Translations under genes and position numbers: made by a program | Source of the DNA: Streptomyces venezuelae | Lineage (GTDB): Bacteria > Actinomycetota > Actinomycetes > Streptomycetales > Streptomycetaceae | Reading direction: 5' to 3' | DNA: 64,000 nt | NCBI RefSeq assembly: GCF_008642315.1 | Contig: NZ_CP029192.1 | Coordinates: 6,696,001 to 6,760,000 of the forward strand | Notes under the pieces: model-generated | Databases searched by the model: none | What the model was told of the DNA's origin: nothing | What the model saw: the letters and a program-made list of their open reading frames with translations, nothing else | In this document: positions 1 to 8,895 of the stretch, in pieces | Position numbering within the stretch: the first letter of the stretch is position 1 | How the letters are laid out: every line of letters begins with the position of its first letter

Positions 1-24
1 CCGAGCGCCTCGCCCGGCGCCTGA
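1..24 (+). CDS. 3' end of an upstream gene (partial)
   Basis: Frame 1 is open from the window edge and ends at a TGA at 22-24, coding for the last residues PSASPGA. A strong terminator follows at 63-100, which fits the end of a transcription unit. Too little is present to identify the product. Confidence 0.3.
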   Translation, partial: PSASPGA

Positions 25-62
25 CCCTGGCGGGCCCGAGCGGCCCGCCCCGCGACTCCACA

Positions 63-100
63 GGACCGCCCCTCCGCCGACCACGGCGGAGGGGCGGTCC
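63..100 (+). terminator. Perfect 17-bp hairpin terminator
   Basis: GGACCGCCCCTCCGCCG (63-79) and its exact complement (84-100) are separated by the loop ACCA. The stem is very stable. No clear T-run follows, which is common for Streptomyces terminators. It probably ends the upstream transcription unit. Confidence 0.8.
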
Positions 101-200
101 CGTGTTTGTGCAACGTGTTCTCATCTCGCCCGTCCGTTGCTACGGTGCCCGGCCTGACGACCTATCAGTTCCGGCCGTACGCCGAATCGGGAGGCCCCGC

Positions 201-335
201 ATGCGCGCTCTCATCGCCGCCGCCGCAGGTCTCGCCGTCGCGCTCGCCCTGGTCCTGACCATCACGGCGATCGGCGCCCCACCGGGCGAGACGTCCCCCG
301 AGCCGCTCCTCACCACTGTCCCCAAGCACCCATAG
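201..335 (+). CDS. Small single-pass membrane or secreted protein (44 aa)
   Basis: A 44-residue product: a short basic start (MRAL), one hydrophobic segment at about residues 4-27 and a Pro/Thr-rich tail ending VPKHP. It resembles the small conserved Streptomyces family I know as SPW_0924; that match is from memory. A longer in-frame start at 102 is possible, but ATG 201 gives a clean signal-anchor. It lies 20 bases upstream of the DUF3068 gene in the same direction, so the two may be co-transcribed. A TACGGT hexamer at 141-146 could be the -10 element. Function unknown. Confidence 0.6.
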   Translation: MRALIAAAAGLAVALALVLTITAIGAPPGETSPEPLLTTVPKHP

Positions 336-355
336 ACGTAGGGAGGGCCGCCGCG

Positions 356-1354
356 ATGCGCCGCAAGGCCAGCCTCGTCCTGCTCGCGTTCGCCGTGTTC
401 TGCACGGCCATGTCCCCGCTCATGCGCTGGTACGCGTTCCCGCGGCTCGCGAAGATCCCGCCGAGCCAGTACCAGGAGGCGGTCCTGGAGGCGAACGACC
501 CGACCCTCATCGACTACGGCTCCATGAAGGCCAAGAAGATCGACAAGGTCACCATCGTGCAGACCCTCAAGGGCAACGTCGAGGCCTCCGAGAAGATCGA
601 GAAGACCGCCGACCGCGACGTCGTGGTCTGGGACGCGCTCTCCTACGTCCAGGACGACGACGGCAAGATGGTCTCCAAGATCCCCGAGCGGTACATCTTC
701 GACGCGCACAGCCAGGAACCCGTCCACGCCACCGGGGAAGCGGTCGACGGGGACCCCGTCAAACGCGAGGGCATCGAGTTCAAGTGGCCCTTCCTCACCG
801 AGAAGCGGGACTACGAGTACTTCGACGCGCAGGCCCGCATCACCCGCCCCATCCACTACAAGGGCACCCAGAACTTCCGCGGCCTGAAGGTCTATTACTT
901 CGAGCAGACCATCCCCTGGACCAAAGTGCCCTTCCCCAAGACGATGCCCGTCAAAGGCATCACTCCGGAGTCCCTCGCCAAGACGGGCACCACCCGCTGG
1001 TACACCACCGTCCGCAAGTTCTGGGTCGAACCCACCACCGGAGCGCCCGTCTACGGAGAGGAGATCCAGAACAACGAACTCCGCGGCGGCACGCTCCTGG
1101 GCGACCGCGACAAGGTCACCGTCTTCTCCGGGCACGTGAAGATGCGCGAGGACTACATCAAGGACACCGTCGACCTGGTCAAGTCCCAGCGCGTCCTGGT
1201 CCTCCTGCTGACCTCGTACCTCCCCTGGGGCTTCCTCGGCACCGGCATCCTCCTGCTGGCCCTCTCCCTCTGGCTCGAGGCCCGCAGCCGCAGGCCGGGC
1301 GACCCGGCCCCCACGGCGGAGAGCGACCCCGAACCGGAGCCCGTCAACGCCTAG
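356..1354 (+). CDS. DUF3068 (PorA-family) membrane-anchored exported protein
   Basis: 332 residues with the layout of actinobacterial DUF3068 proteins. An N-terminal hydrophobic segment (about residues 5-25) serves as signal or anchor. A long extracytoplasmic domain follows, with many Lys/Asp/Tyr residues and the motif YFEQTIPWT. A second membrane helix lies near residues 280-302, followed by a charged Pro/Glu tail. The family has no established biochemical role; it is thought to be cell-envelope associated. It ends 18 bases from the oppositely oriented hrpB. Confidence 0.85.
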   Translation: MRRKASLVLLAFAVFCTAMSPLMRWYAFPRLAKIPPSQYQEAVLEANDPTLIDYGSMKAKKIDKVTIVQTLKGNVEASEKIEKTADRDVVVWDALSYVQDDDGKMVSKIPERYIFDAHSQEPVHATGEAVDGDPVKREGIEFKWPFLTEKRDYEYFDAQARITRPIHYKGTQNFRGLKVYYFEQTIPWTKVPFPKTMPVKGITPESLAKTGTTRWYTTVRKFWVEPTTGAPVYGEEIQNNELRGGTLLGDRDKVTVFSGHVKMREDYIKDTVDLVKSQRVLVLLLTSYLPWGFLGTGILLLALSLWLEARSRRPGDPAPTAESDPEPEPVNA

Positions 1355-1372
1355 GGAACCGGCCCGGGAGCC

Positions 1373-3904
1373 TCAGCCCTCGGAACCCCGCGCGGCCTGC
1401 CGGGCCTTGGTGTAGCGGGTCGGCTCGGCCGTCGCCGGGTCCTCGGGCCACGGGTGCTTCGGGTAGCGGCCGCGCAGGTCGGCGCGGACCGCGCGGTAGC
1501 CGGAACGCCAGAAGGAGGCCAGGTCCGCGGTGACGGCCGCGGGGCGCCCCGCGGGGGACAGGAGGTGGACGACGACGGGGACCGTGCCGTCCGCGACGCG
1601 CGGGGTCTCGGCGAGGCCGAACATCTCCTGCAGCTTGACGGCGAGCACCGGCTGTCCCGGGTCGGAGTAGTCGAGCCGGATCCTGGACCCGCTCGGCACC
1701 TCCAGGCGCTCGGGGGCGAGCTCGTCCAGACGCGTCGCCTCACCCGTCGCCCACGGCAGCAGCCGCCCGAGCCCCTGCCCGGCGTCGATCCGCGCCAGGT
1801 CGGCCCGGCGCCGTGCCCTGGACAGTTCCGGCTCCAGCCACTCGTCCACGCGCGCGTGGAGCGCGTCCTCCGATACGTCGGGCCAGGGCGCCCCGAGGTG
1901 GCGGTGCAGGAACGCGAGCCGCTCCCGCAGCTCCCACGCGCCCCGCGACCACTTCAGGAGCCCCGTCCCCTCCTCCCGCAGCCCGGTCAGCAGCGCCTCC
2001 CGCACCAGCCGCGGAGCGGACTCCTTCAAGGGGCGCACCGCGAGCTCCACCGCGCCGAGCCGCTCCACGTGCCGCGCCACCACGTCGCCGCCGCTCCACG
2101 CCACCTCGTCGCCCTCGGAGTACAGCGGGGCCGCCGCTTCACGCGCCACGTCCTCGTCGACGTGCCCCGCGAGCAGCACGCGCGCGTGGCCCGCACCCAG
2201 CGGACGGTCGGCGACGGCCACCGCGAGCCACCGCGCCCCGGACAGCGCGGACCCCTGCCGCACCTCGGCCCGGGTCCCGCCCGCCATCAGATACGTCCCG
2301 CCGCCCACACTCCTGGCCACCCGCTCCGGAAAAGCGAGGGCCGCCACCAGGCCGGCCGCGTACTCGTCGCTCCCGTCCCCCTTGGACGCCCCGCCAGGTG
2401 CCGACGACGCCAGGCGCCGTGCCTCGGTCCGCCACCGCGACCCGTACGCGTCCGTGCCGCCGCGCGCCGCCCGCCACGCGGCCGCCAGATCGTCCCCGTA
2501 CTCGCGCGGCGGCTCCTCGCTCAGGAGAGCCACCACTTCAGCCGCACGCCGGGTGCCGACGACGGGAGCCGCGTCGAGCAGGGCCCGCGCGAGGCGGGGA
2601 TGCAGCCCCACCCGGGACATCCGCGTCCCCCGCTCCGTCGCCCGGCCCGTCTCCGCGTCCACCGCCCCGACCGCCGCGAGCACCTCACGGGCCGCCGCCA
2701 TCGCACCGCCCGGCGGGGGATCGAGGAGTGCGAGCCCGGCGGCGTCGGGATCGCCCCAGCACGCCGCCTGCAGCGCGAACGCCGCGAGATCGGCCACCTT
2801 GATCTCCGGGGCGGGAAAACGCGGCAGACGCCCGTCCTCCGCCTCGGCCCAGCACCGGTACACGGCCCCCGGCGCCTCACGCCCGGCACGCCCTGCCCGC
2901 TGCCGCCCCGCCGCCTGCGAGGCCCGCACTGTCGTCAGCGCGCTCAGCCCCCGCGCGTGGTCCACCCGCGGCTCCCGTGCCAGCCCCGAGTCCACCACGA
3001 CCCGCACCCCGGGCACCGTCAACGACGACTCCGCCACCGACGTCGCGAGCACCACGCGCCGGACCGCGGAACCGGCGAGCACCGCGTCCTGCACCGCCGC
3101 GGGCGCCCGCCCGTGCACCTGCAGCACCTCCACGTCGCCGAGGCCCGTCAGCTGCCCGGCGACCCGCGCGATCTCGCCGACCCCGGGGAGGAAACACAGG
3201 ACATCCCCGTCCCGCTCGGCCAGCGCCCTCCGCACGACCGACGCCACGTGGGACAGCAGCGCCGGATCGACCCGCATCCCGTGCGGCGGCCGCACCGCGC
3301 GCGGCGGTGGCGCCCACACCACCTCCACGGGGTGCGCGGTCCCGCGCGCCTCGACCACGGGCGCGTCCCCGAGGAGCCGCGCCCAGCCCTCCGCGTCGGT
3401 CGTCGCGGACGCCGCGACCAGACGCAGCTCGGGCCGCAGCGCCGCCCGCACGTCCACCAGGAACGCCGCCACGGTGTCCGCGTCCAGATGCCGTTCGTGG
3501 CACTCGTCGAGGATGACCACGTCGACACCGGACAGCTCCTGGTCCCGCTGGAGCCGCTGCAGCAGGACACCGGTCGTGACGACCTCCACGCGCGTGCGCG
3601 CGCCCACCACGCGCTCGCCGCGCACGGTGTAGCCGACGCTGTCGCCCACCTTCTCGCCGAGCAGCCACGCCATCCGCCGCGCCGCCGCCCGCGCCGCGAT
3701 CCGCCGCGGCTCGGCCACGACGACGCGGCGTGCTCCTCGCGAGGCGTCGAGCAGCCCGGCCAGGTCCAGCGGCACCAGCGTCGTCTTGCCCGTCCCCGGT
3801 GGGGCACACAGCACGGCGCTGCCCGGCCCCTCCAGAGCGGAGCGGAGGGCGGGCAGCGCGTCGCGTACCGGCAGGTCCAGTGCTTCGTTACGGAGACCGA
3901 TCAC
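1373..3904 (-). CDS. hrpB: ATP-dependent helicase HrpB
   Basis: 843 residues. A DEAH/RHA-type RNA helicase core has Walker A APPGTGKTTLVP near residue 35, motif II as DECH, motif III SATTD and motif VI QRAGRAGR. The HA2 and HrpB-specific C-terminal domains follow. Length and order match bacterial HrpB. The start is GTG at 3904, four bases after the stop of the methyltransferase gene at 3909-4730, so the two form an operon. HrpB's physiological substrate is poorly known in actinobacteria. Convergent with the DUF3068 gene. Confidence 0.93.
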   Translation of the reverse strand: MIGLRNEALDLPVRDALPALRSALEGPGSAVLCAPPGTGKTTLVPLDLAGLLDASRGARRVVVAEPRRIAARAAARRMAWLLGEKVGDSVGYTVRGERVVGARTRVEVVTTGVLLQRLQRDQELSGVDVVILDECHERHLDADTVAAFLVDVRAALRPELRLVAASATTDAEGWARLLGDAPVVEARGTAHPVEVVWAPPPRAVRPPHGMRVDPALLSHVASVVRRALAERDGDVLCFLPGVGEIARVAGQLTGLGDVEVLQVHGRAPAAVQDAVLAGSAVRRVVLATSVAESSLTVPGVRVVVDSGLAREPRVDHARGLSALTTVRASQAAGRQRAGRAGREAPGAVYRCWAEAEDGRLPRFPAPEIKVADLAAFALQAACWGDPDAAGLALLDPPPGGAMAAAREVLAAVGAVDAETGRATERGTRMSRVGLHPRLARALLDAAPVVGTRRAAEVVALLSEEPPREYGDDLAAAWRAARGGTDAYGSRWRTEARRLASSAPGGASKGDGSDEYAAGLVAALAFPERVARSVGGGTYLMAGGTRAEVRQGSALSGARWLAVAVADRPLGAGHARVLLAGHVDEDVAREAAAPLYSEGDEVAWSGGDVVARHVERLGAVELAVRPLKESAPRLVREALLTGLREEGTGLLKWSRGAWELRERLAFLHRHLGAPWPDVSEDALHARVDEWLEPELSRARRRADLARIDAGQGLGRLLPWATGEATRLDELAPERLEVPSGSRIRLDYSDPGQPVLAVKLQEMFGLAETPRVADGTVPVVVHLLSPAGRPAAVTADLASFWRSGYRAVRADLRGRYPKHPWPEDPATAEPTRYTKARQAARGSEG

Positions 3905-3908
3905 GTAC

Positions 3909-4730
3909 TCAGTCTCGTACGCACACGTAGATGGCCGTCCCCGGGATCAGGTTTCCGCGCAGCGGGGACCAGCCGCCCCACTCCTGGGTGTTCCAGGCGG
4001 GCCACTCCGGCTCCACGATGTCGACGAGGCGGAGCCCGGCGGCCACGATGTCCCGCACGCGGTCGCCGATCGTCCTGTGGTGCTCCACGTAGACGGCGTT
4101 GCCCTGCTCGTCCTGCTCGACGTAAGGAGTGCGGTCGAAATAGGAGGCCGCTACGGAGAGGCCTTCCGGGCCCGGCTCGTCCGGGAACGCCCAGCGGATG
4201 GGGTGCGTCGCGGAGAAGACGAAGCGGCCGCCGGGCCGCAGCACGCGCCGCACCTCCTTGAGGACCTGCACGGCGTCGGCGACGAAGGGCATCACGCCGT
4301 AGGCGGAGCAGACGACGTCGAAGGAGTTGTCCTTGAAGGGGAGCACTCCTGCGTCGGCCTGCACCAAGGGAACGTTTCCGCCGATCCGCAGCGCGTGCTG
4401 GAGCTGGCGGTGCGAGAGGTCGAGCGCGACCGGCCGCGCGCCCTGCGAGACCAGCCAGCGCGAGCACTGGGCGGCGCCGGCGCCGATCTCCAGGATGTCC
4501 TTGCCCTTGAGCTCCTCGGGCGGACCGAGCAGTTCCGCTTCCACCTCGTCGAGCCCTTCGGGACCCCACACGAAACGGTCGTCCCCGAGGAACGTGCCGT
4601 GCTCGATCTGGTAGTCGTCGGCATTCCGGTCCCACCAGCCGCGGTTCGCGCGACTGCTCTCCGTGACGTCGGCGTCACGCCGGGTGGCCTCGGGTTCGGG
4701 CAGCTCGGACTCTTGGATGATCGGCTCCAT
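3909..4730 (-). CDS. Class I SAM-dependent methyltransferase
   Basis: 273 residues from ATG 4730, which has GGAAGAG about 8 bases upstream; a longer frame to 4802 lacks such support. The Rossmann methyltransferase motif I is ILEIGAGAAQCSRWL. It is followed by an acidic loop ALDLSHRQL and a post-I motif FDVVCSAYGVMPFV, giving a Methyltransf_11-type fold. The substrate cannot be inferred. It is the first gene of an operon with hrpB and is divergent from rpsA. Confidence 0.85.
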   Translation of the reverse strand: MEPIIQESELPEPEATRRDADVTESSRANRGWWDRNADDYQIEHGTFLGDDRFVWGPEGLDEVEAELLGPPEELKGKDILEIGAGAAQCSRWLVSQGARPVALDLSHRQLQHALRIGGNVPLVQADAGVLPFKDNSFDVVCSAYGVMPFVADAVQVLKEVRRVLRPGGRFVFSATHPIRWAFPDEPGPEGLSVAASYFDRTPYVEQDEQGNAVYVEHHRTIGDRVRDIVAAGLRLVDIVEPEWPAWNTQEWGGWSPLRGNLIPGTAIYVCVRD

Positions 4731-4859
4731 CGTCGTACTCTTCCGTGTCTTCCGTCGAAACCTCGTCGCGAAGGGGGCGCGGTGCGGCCCGTGTGGCCTC
4801 ATGCGACAGGTTTTGTGCCGGGTATGCGGCGATCCGCCCCGGGTGTGCGCCTTCGCGCA

Positions 4860-4888
4860 TTGACCCTGTCCGGCTGCCCCCGTATGCT
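4860..4888 (+). promoter_or_regulatory. Vegetative (HrdB-type) promoter of rpsA
   Basis: TTGACC (4860-4865), a 17-base spacer and TATGCT (4883-4888) give a near-consensus principal-sigma promoter facing rpsA. Transcription would start near 4895, leaving a leader of about 190 bases. The gene-free stretch 4731-5087 therefore holds this promoter, the rpsA leader and the upstream region of the divergent methyltransferase gene. I see no further gene in it. Confidence 0.8.
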
Positions 4889-5031
4889 ACAAGTTGCGCT
4901 GCGAGCCTGCGCTCCTCAGACATAGCAGGCTGCGCTCGCGTCTGTTGCATGTCCCCTCGGTTGTCGAGGCGCCTTCCGTTTCGCGGAAGTCGCGTCTCCA
5001 AGGCTGTCCGGCTTCTACAGAGTGCGAAATC

Positions 5032-5078
5032 GGCTCCGGCGTTGCAGTACCTACGACTTCAATGTCCGTACCGGAGCC
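5032..5078 (+). promoter_or_regulatory. Inverted repeat that buries the rpsA Shine-Dalgarno
   Basis: GGCTCCGG (5032-5039) is exactly complementary to CCGGAGCC (5071-5078). The right arm contains the only plausible Shine-Dalgarno, GGAG at 5073-5076, 11 bases before the rpsA ATG. A leader hairpin with a 31-base loop would occlude ribosome binding. Ribosomal protein S1 represses its own translation in E. coli through leader structure, so an autoregulatory element is a reasonable inference. It has not been shown here. Confidence 0.55.
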
Positions 5079-5087
5079 CTTACCCAC

Positions 5088-6596
5088 ATGACGAGCAGCA
5101 CCGAGACCACCGCCACCACCCCGCAGGTAGCGGTCAACGACATCGGTAACGAGGAAGCCTTCCTCGCCGCGATCGACGAGACGATCAAGTACTTCAACGA
5201 CGGCGACATCGTCGACGGCGTCATCGTGAAGGTCGACCGGGACGAGGTCCTGCTCGACATCGGTTACAAGACCGAAGGCGTCATCCCCAGCCGCGAGCTC
5301 TCCATCAAGCACGACGTCGACCCGAACGAGGTCGTCGCCGTCGGTGACGAGATCGAGGCCCTGGTTCTCCAGAAGGAGGACAAGGAAGGCCGTCTGATCC
5401 TGTCCAAGAAGCGCGCTCAGTACGAGCGTGCCTGGGGCACGATCGAGAAGATCAAGGAAGAAGACGGCATCGTCACCGGTACCGTCATCGAGGTCGTCAA
5501 GGGTGGTCTCATCCTCGACATCGGCCTCCGTGGCTTCCTGCCGGCCTCCCTCGTCGAGATGCGCCGCGTCCGCGACCTTCAGCCCTACGTGGGCAAGGAG
5601 CTCGAGGCCAAGATCATCGAGCTGGACAAGAACCGCAACAACGTGGTCCTGTCCCGCCGTGCCTGGCTCGAGCAGACCCAGAGCGAGGTCCGCCAGACCT
5701 TCCTCACGACCCTGCAGAAGGGTCAGGTCCGCTCCGGCGTCGTTTCCTCGATCGTCAACTTCGGTGCGTTCGTGGACCTCGGCGGTGTCGACGGTCTCGT
5801 GCACGTCTCCGAGCTCTCCTGGAAGCACATCGACCACCCCTCCGAGGTTGTCGAGGTCGGCCAGGAAGTCACCGTCGAGGTTCTCGACGTGGACATGGAC
5901 CGCGAGCGTGTCTCCCTGTCGCTCAAGGCGACGCAGGAAGACCCGTGGCAGCAGTTCGCCCGCACGCACCAGATCGGGCAGGTCGTTCCCGGTAAGGTCA
6001 CCAAGCTCGTTCCGTTCGGTGCGTTCGTGCGCGTCGACGAGGGCATCGAGGGCCTGGTCCACATCTCCGAGCTGGCCGAGCGCCACGTGGAGATCCCGGA
6101 GCAGGTCGTCCAGGTCAACGACGAGATCTTCGTCAAGGTCATCGACATCGACCTCGAGCGTCGCCGGATCTCGCTGTCGCTGAAGCAGGCCAACGAGTCC
6201 TTCGGCGCCGACCCGTCGGCCGTCGAGTTCGACCCGACCCTGTACGGCATGGCCGCGTCCTACGACGACCAGGGCAACTACATCTACCCCGAGGGCTTCG
6301 ACCCCGAGACGAACGACTGGCTCGAGGGCTTCGAGACCCAGCGCGAGGCTTGGGAGGGCCAGTACGCCGAGGCGCAGCAGCGCTTCGAGCAGCACCAGGC
6401 CCAGGTCATCAAGTCCCGCGAGGCGGACGCCCAGGCCGAGGCCGAGGGTGCGGCGGCTCCGGCCGGCGCGGCCCCGTCCGCCGGTACCGGCGGCGGCGGT
6501 TCGTACTCCTCGGAGTCGGACGACAACTCCGGCGCCCTTGCTTCCGACGAGGCGCTCGCCGCGCTGCGCGAGAAGCTTGCCGGTGGCCAGAGCTGA
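5088..6596 (+). CDS. rpsA: 30S ribosomal protein S1
   Basis: 502 residues from ATG 5088 (MTSSTETT), the usual actinobacterial S1 start. Four S1 RNA-binding repeats lie at about residues 39-108, 124-193, 207-280 and 295-367. Repeats 3 and 4 carry the typical NFGAFVDLGGVDGLVHVSEL and PFGAFVRV signatures. An acidic, Ala/Gly/Gln-rich tail follows, as in other actinobacterial S1 proteins. It brings mRNA to the 30S subunit and is highly expressed. It has its own promoter, a structured leader and a strong terminator, so it is a single-gene unit. Confidence 0.97.
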   Translation: MTSSTETTATTPQVAVNDIGNEEAFLAAIDETIKYFNDGDIVDGVIVKVDRDEVLLDIGYKTEGVIPSRELSIKHDVDPNEVVAVGDEIEALVLQKEDKEGRLILSKKRAQYERAWGTIEKIKEEDGIVTGTVIEVVKGGLILDIGLRGFLPASLVEMRRVRDLQPYVGKELEAKIIELDKNRNNVVLSRRAWLEQTQSEVRQTFLTTLQKGQVRSGVVSSIVNFGAFVDLGGVDGLVHVSELSWKHIDHPSEVVEVGQEVTVEVLDVDMDRERVSLSLKATQEDPWQQFARTHQIGQVVPGKVTKLVPFGAFVRVDEGIEGLVHISELAERHVEIPEQVVQVNDEIFVKVIDIDLERRRISLSLKQANESFGADPSAVEFDPTLYGMAASYDDQGNYIYPEGFDPETNDWLEGFETQREAWEGQYAEAQQRFEQHQAQVIKSREADAQAEAEGAAAPAGAAPSAGTGGGGSYSSESDDNSGALASDEALAALREKLAGGQS

Positions 6597-6628
6597 GGCT
6601 CGCCTCTAGGCGGTAGCAGTTGAACGTT

Positions 6629-6668
6629 GCGGGCCCGTACCTCTTCGGAGGTGCGGGCCCGCTTCTTT
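6629..6668 (+). terminator. rpsA rho-independent terminator
   Basis: A 15-bp stem (6629-6643 with 6648-6662, one G-U pair) closed by a stable TTCG tetraloop is followed by TTCTTTT. It lies 33 bases after the rpsA stop. Confidence 0.92.
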
Positions 6669-6672
6669 TCGT

Positions 6673-6728
6673 TTCGGGTGCGGCTCTGTGGGGGGCTGGG
6701 CGCGCAGTTCCCCGCGCCCCTAAAGAGC
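6673..6728. repeat. Dispersed Streptomyces intergenic repeat
   Basis: The stretch contains CGCGCAGTTCCCCGCGCCCC together with an upstream GGGTGCGGCTCTGTGG. From memory, this sequence is found in very many Streptomyces intergenic regions, usually between convergent genes, as here between rpsA and the beta-helix gene. Its GGGCGCG/CGCGCCC arms form a hairpin. No function is established. Confidence 0.6.
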
Positions 6729-6751
6729 TCGTCCCTGCTGGACGTTGCTCT

Positions 6752-7723
6752 TTAGGGCGTCACCTCGACGTTCGTCAGGCCCTTGCCGCCCGTCACCGTG
6801 TTGCTCGCGTGGACCGTCGTCCTGCACGACCCGCTCTGGTTCGTCACGTTGATCGCCAGCTGCTTGTCGCCCGTCGCGCCGGTCAGGGTGGACCTGTTGC
6901 CGCGGAAGACCGTGCCGCAGCCCCAGCCGGACTGCTGGGAGTGCGTCTCATAGCCGTTGTTCGTGGTGTTCTTGCCCGTGTTGTTCTCGATGACGTAGTC
7001 GTTGCCCTTCACGTCGATCCACGAGTCGTCGTAGTGGTTGCCGGTCAGGCCCTTGCCGTCGAACGTGTTGCCCGAGACCTTGCCGCCCGTGGTGCCCTCC
7101 TTGAGGTCGACCGCCTCGCCGCCCACGTCCGGGCCGATGGTGTTGCCGAGGATCTGGACACGGTCGCTCTTGTCGGAGAGCGTGTTGGCGGTGCCTACGT
7201 AGACGCCCTCTCCCATGCCGCGGTCGTCGTTCCCGGTGTCGTAGATCCGTGAGTTCTTGATGACGCCGTCGCTGCTCGACTTACGGAAGTGGACGCCCTC
7301 CATGTCGAGGCCGTGGACGGTGACGGTGTCCACGACGGCGCCGCGCGCGGAGTCGATCACGATGCCCTTCTGGCCGCCGGTGACGGTGATTCCCTTCACG
7401 GTCCAGTACGCGGCGCCGTTCAGGTGGAGGCCGTAGCCACCGCCGGCCTTGAGCACCGCCTTCGACGAACCGGTCAGCGTGATGCGGGAGTTGGCGCTCG
7501 CCGCCACGGAGGTCTTGAAGTTCCCGGAGTACGTTCCGTCGGCTAGGTGGATCGTGTCGCCGGGGGAGGCGTCGCCGAGCGCCGCTTTCAGCTCGGCGGC
7601 CGTGGATACCTCGATGGCTCGCGCCCACGGTGATGTCTCGGCCGCCGCGGAGGGCGCGGCCAGGGCTCCTGTGGCGGCTGCTGTGGCGAACAGGGCGGTG
7701 AGCAGGGGACGTCGGGTGCGCAT
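6752..7723 (-). CDS. Secreted right-handed parallel beta-helix protein
   Basis: 323 residues from ATG 7723, which has GGAAGG eight bases upstream and gives a clean signal peptide: MRTRR, a hydrophobic core, then cleavage after the SAAA stretch near residue 30. The mature part has short repeats with ITLTGSS, WTVKGITVTG, VDTVTVHG and VIENNTGKN ladders typical of pectate-lyase-like beta-helices. It begins with ADGTYSG, as in polysaccharide lyase family 6 and related proteins. It is probably a secreted polysaccharide-binding or -cleaving protein; the substrate is unknown. Four cysteines near the C terminus may form disulfides. Confidence 0.8.
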   Translation of the reverse strand: MRTRRPLLTALFATAAATGALAAPSAAAETSPWARAIEVSTAAELKAALGDASPGDTIHLADGTYSGNFKTSVAASANSRITLTGSSKAVLKAGGGYGLHLNGAAYWTVKGITVTGGQKGIVIDSARGAVVDTVTVHGLDMEGVHFRKSSSDGVIKNSRIYDTGNDDRGMGEGVYVGTANTLSDKSDRVQILGNTIGPDVGGEAVDLKEGTTGGKVSGNTFDGKGLTGNHYDDSWIDVKGNDYVIENNTGKNTTNNGYETHSQQSGWGCGTVFRGNRSTLTGATGDKQLAINVTNQSGSCRTTVHASNTVTGGKGLTNVEVTP

Positions 7724-7933
7724 GGGGGTGGCCTTCCCGTCGACGGGTCCGATGAGTGTGCATGGAGATGTTCTCGTACGTGAACACTGGATGTGCCTAT
7801 GAACGTAGAGCTGGGGCATGTCCGCGTCAAGGTATGGACCAGTTCTTCAACTCCGTGGCCGGGCAAGGACGGCCGGGAATGCACGTGACGCTGCGCGTGT
7901 TCTTCACTACGAACACGAGGAGGAGCGGTCACA

Positions 7934-8872
7934 GTGCTTGATCCGCAGGGTTTGTACGCATGGGAGCCGAAGGGCCTCGCCGTCGTCGACATGGCGCTCG
8001 CCCAGGAGTCGGCCGGACTTGTCATGCTCTACCACTTCGACGGATACATCGACGCGGGCGAAACCGGCGACCAGATCGTCGAGCGGCTCACGGACAGCCT
8101 TCCCGGGCAGGTGGTGGCCACCTTCGACCACGACCGGCTCGTGGACTACCGCGCCCGACGCCCGCTGCTCACCTTCCGCCGCGACCGCTGGAGCGACTAC
8201 GAGGTGCCGACGCTCGACGTCCGCCTCGTCCAGGACGCCACCGGTGCGCCCTTCCTGCTGCTCTCCGGGCCCGAGCCCGACGTCGAGTGGGAGCGGTTCG
8301 CCGCCGCCGTCCAGCAGATCGTGGAGCGGCTCGGCGTGCGCCTCTCCGTGAACTTCCACGGCATCCCCATGGGCGTCCCGCACACGCGCCCCGTGGGCCT
8401 CACCCCGCACGGCAACCGCACCGACCTGGTGCCGGGCCACCGCAGCCCCTTCGACGAGGCCCAGGTGCCGGGCAGCGCGGCGTCCCTCGTGGAGTACCGC
8501 CTCCTGGAGGCGGGCCACGACGTGCTGGGCGTCGCCGCGCACGTGCCGCACTACATCGCGCGCTCCGCGTACCCCGACGCCGCCCTGACGGTCCTGGAGG
8601 CCATCACGGCCGCGACCGGCCTGGTGCTGCCGACCGTCGCCCACGGACTGCGCACCGAGGCGCACCGGACGCAGACCGAGATAGACCGGCAGATCCAGGA
8701 GGGCGACGAGGAACTCGTCGCGCTCGTGCAGGGTCTTGAGCACCAGTACGACGCCGCGGCGGGCGCACAGGAGCGGGGCAACATGCTCGCCGAGCCGCTG
8801 GACATCCCGTCGGCGGACGAGATCGGCCGTGACTTCGAACGCTTCCTCGCCGAGCGCGAGGGCGACGCGTAA
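7934..8872 (+). CDS. PAC2 family protein
   Basis: 312 residues. The start is GTG 7934, preceded by GGAGGAG. Features include [19 protein letters not shown] near the N terminus, [13 protein letters not shown], and [19 protein letters not shown] in the middle. These are hallmarks of the actinobacterial PAC2 (proteasome-assembly-chaperone-like) family. Function in bacteria is unresolved; a link to the proteasome is only inherited from the fold name. It lies just upstream of coaE, which has its own predicted promoter. Confidence 0.88.
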   Translation: MLDPQGLYAWEPKGLAVVDMALAQESAGLVMLYHFDGYIDAGETGDQIVERLTDSLPGQVVATFDHDRLVDYRARRPLLTFRRDRWSDYEVPTLDVRLVQDATGAPFLLLSGPEPDVEWERFAAAVQQIVERLGVRLSVNFHGIPMGVPHTRPVGLTPHGNRTDLVPGHRSPFDEAQVPGSAASLVEYRLLEAGHDVLGVAAHVPHYIARSAYPDAALTVLEAITAATGLVLPTVAHGLRTEAHRTQTEIDRQIQEGDEELVALVQGLEHQYDAAAGAQERGNMLAEPLDIPSADEIGRDFERFLAEREGDA

Positions 8873-8882
8873 CGCCAGGGCC

Positions 8883-8888
8883 TAAGCT
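8883..8888 (+). promoter_or_regulatory. -10 element of a leaderless coaE promoter
   Basis: TAAGCT is followed by 7 bases and then ATG 8896. No Shine-Dalgarno is present. The spacing puts the transcription start at the first base of the start codon. Confidence 0.55.
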
Positions 8889-8895
8889 TCCGGGC

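Noticed and set aside
1454..4261. A 935-residue plus-strand frame opposite hrpB
   Set aside because: Composition is Arg/Pro/His-rich as expected for the antisense of GC-rich coding DNA, and hrpB on the other strand has full helicase motifs.
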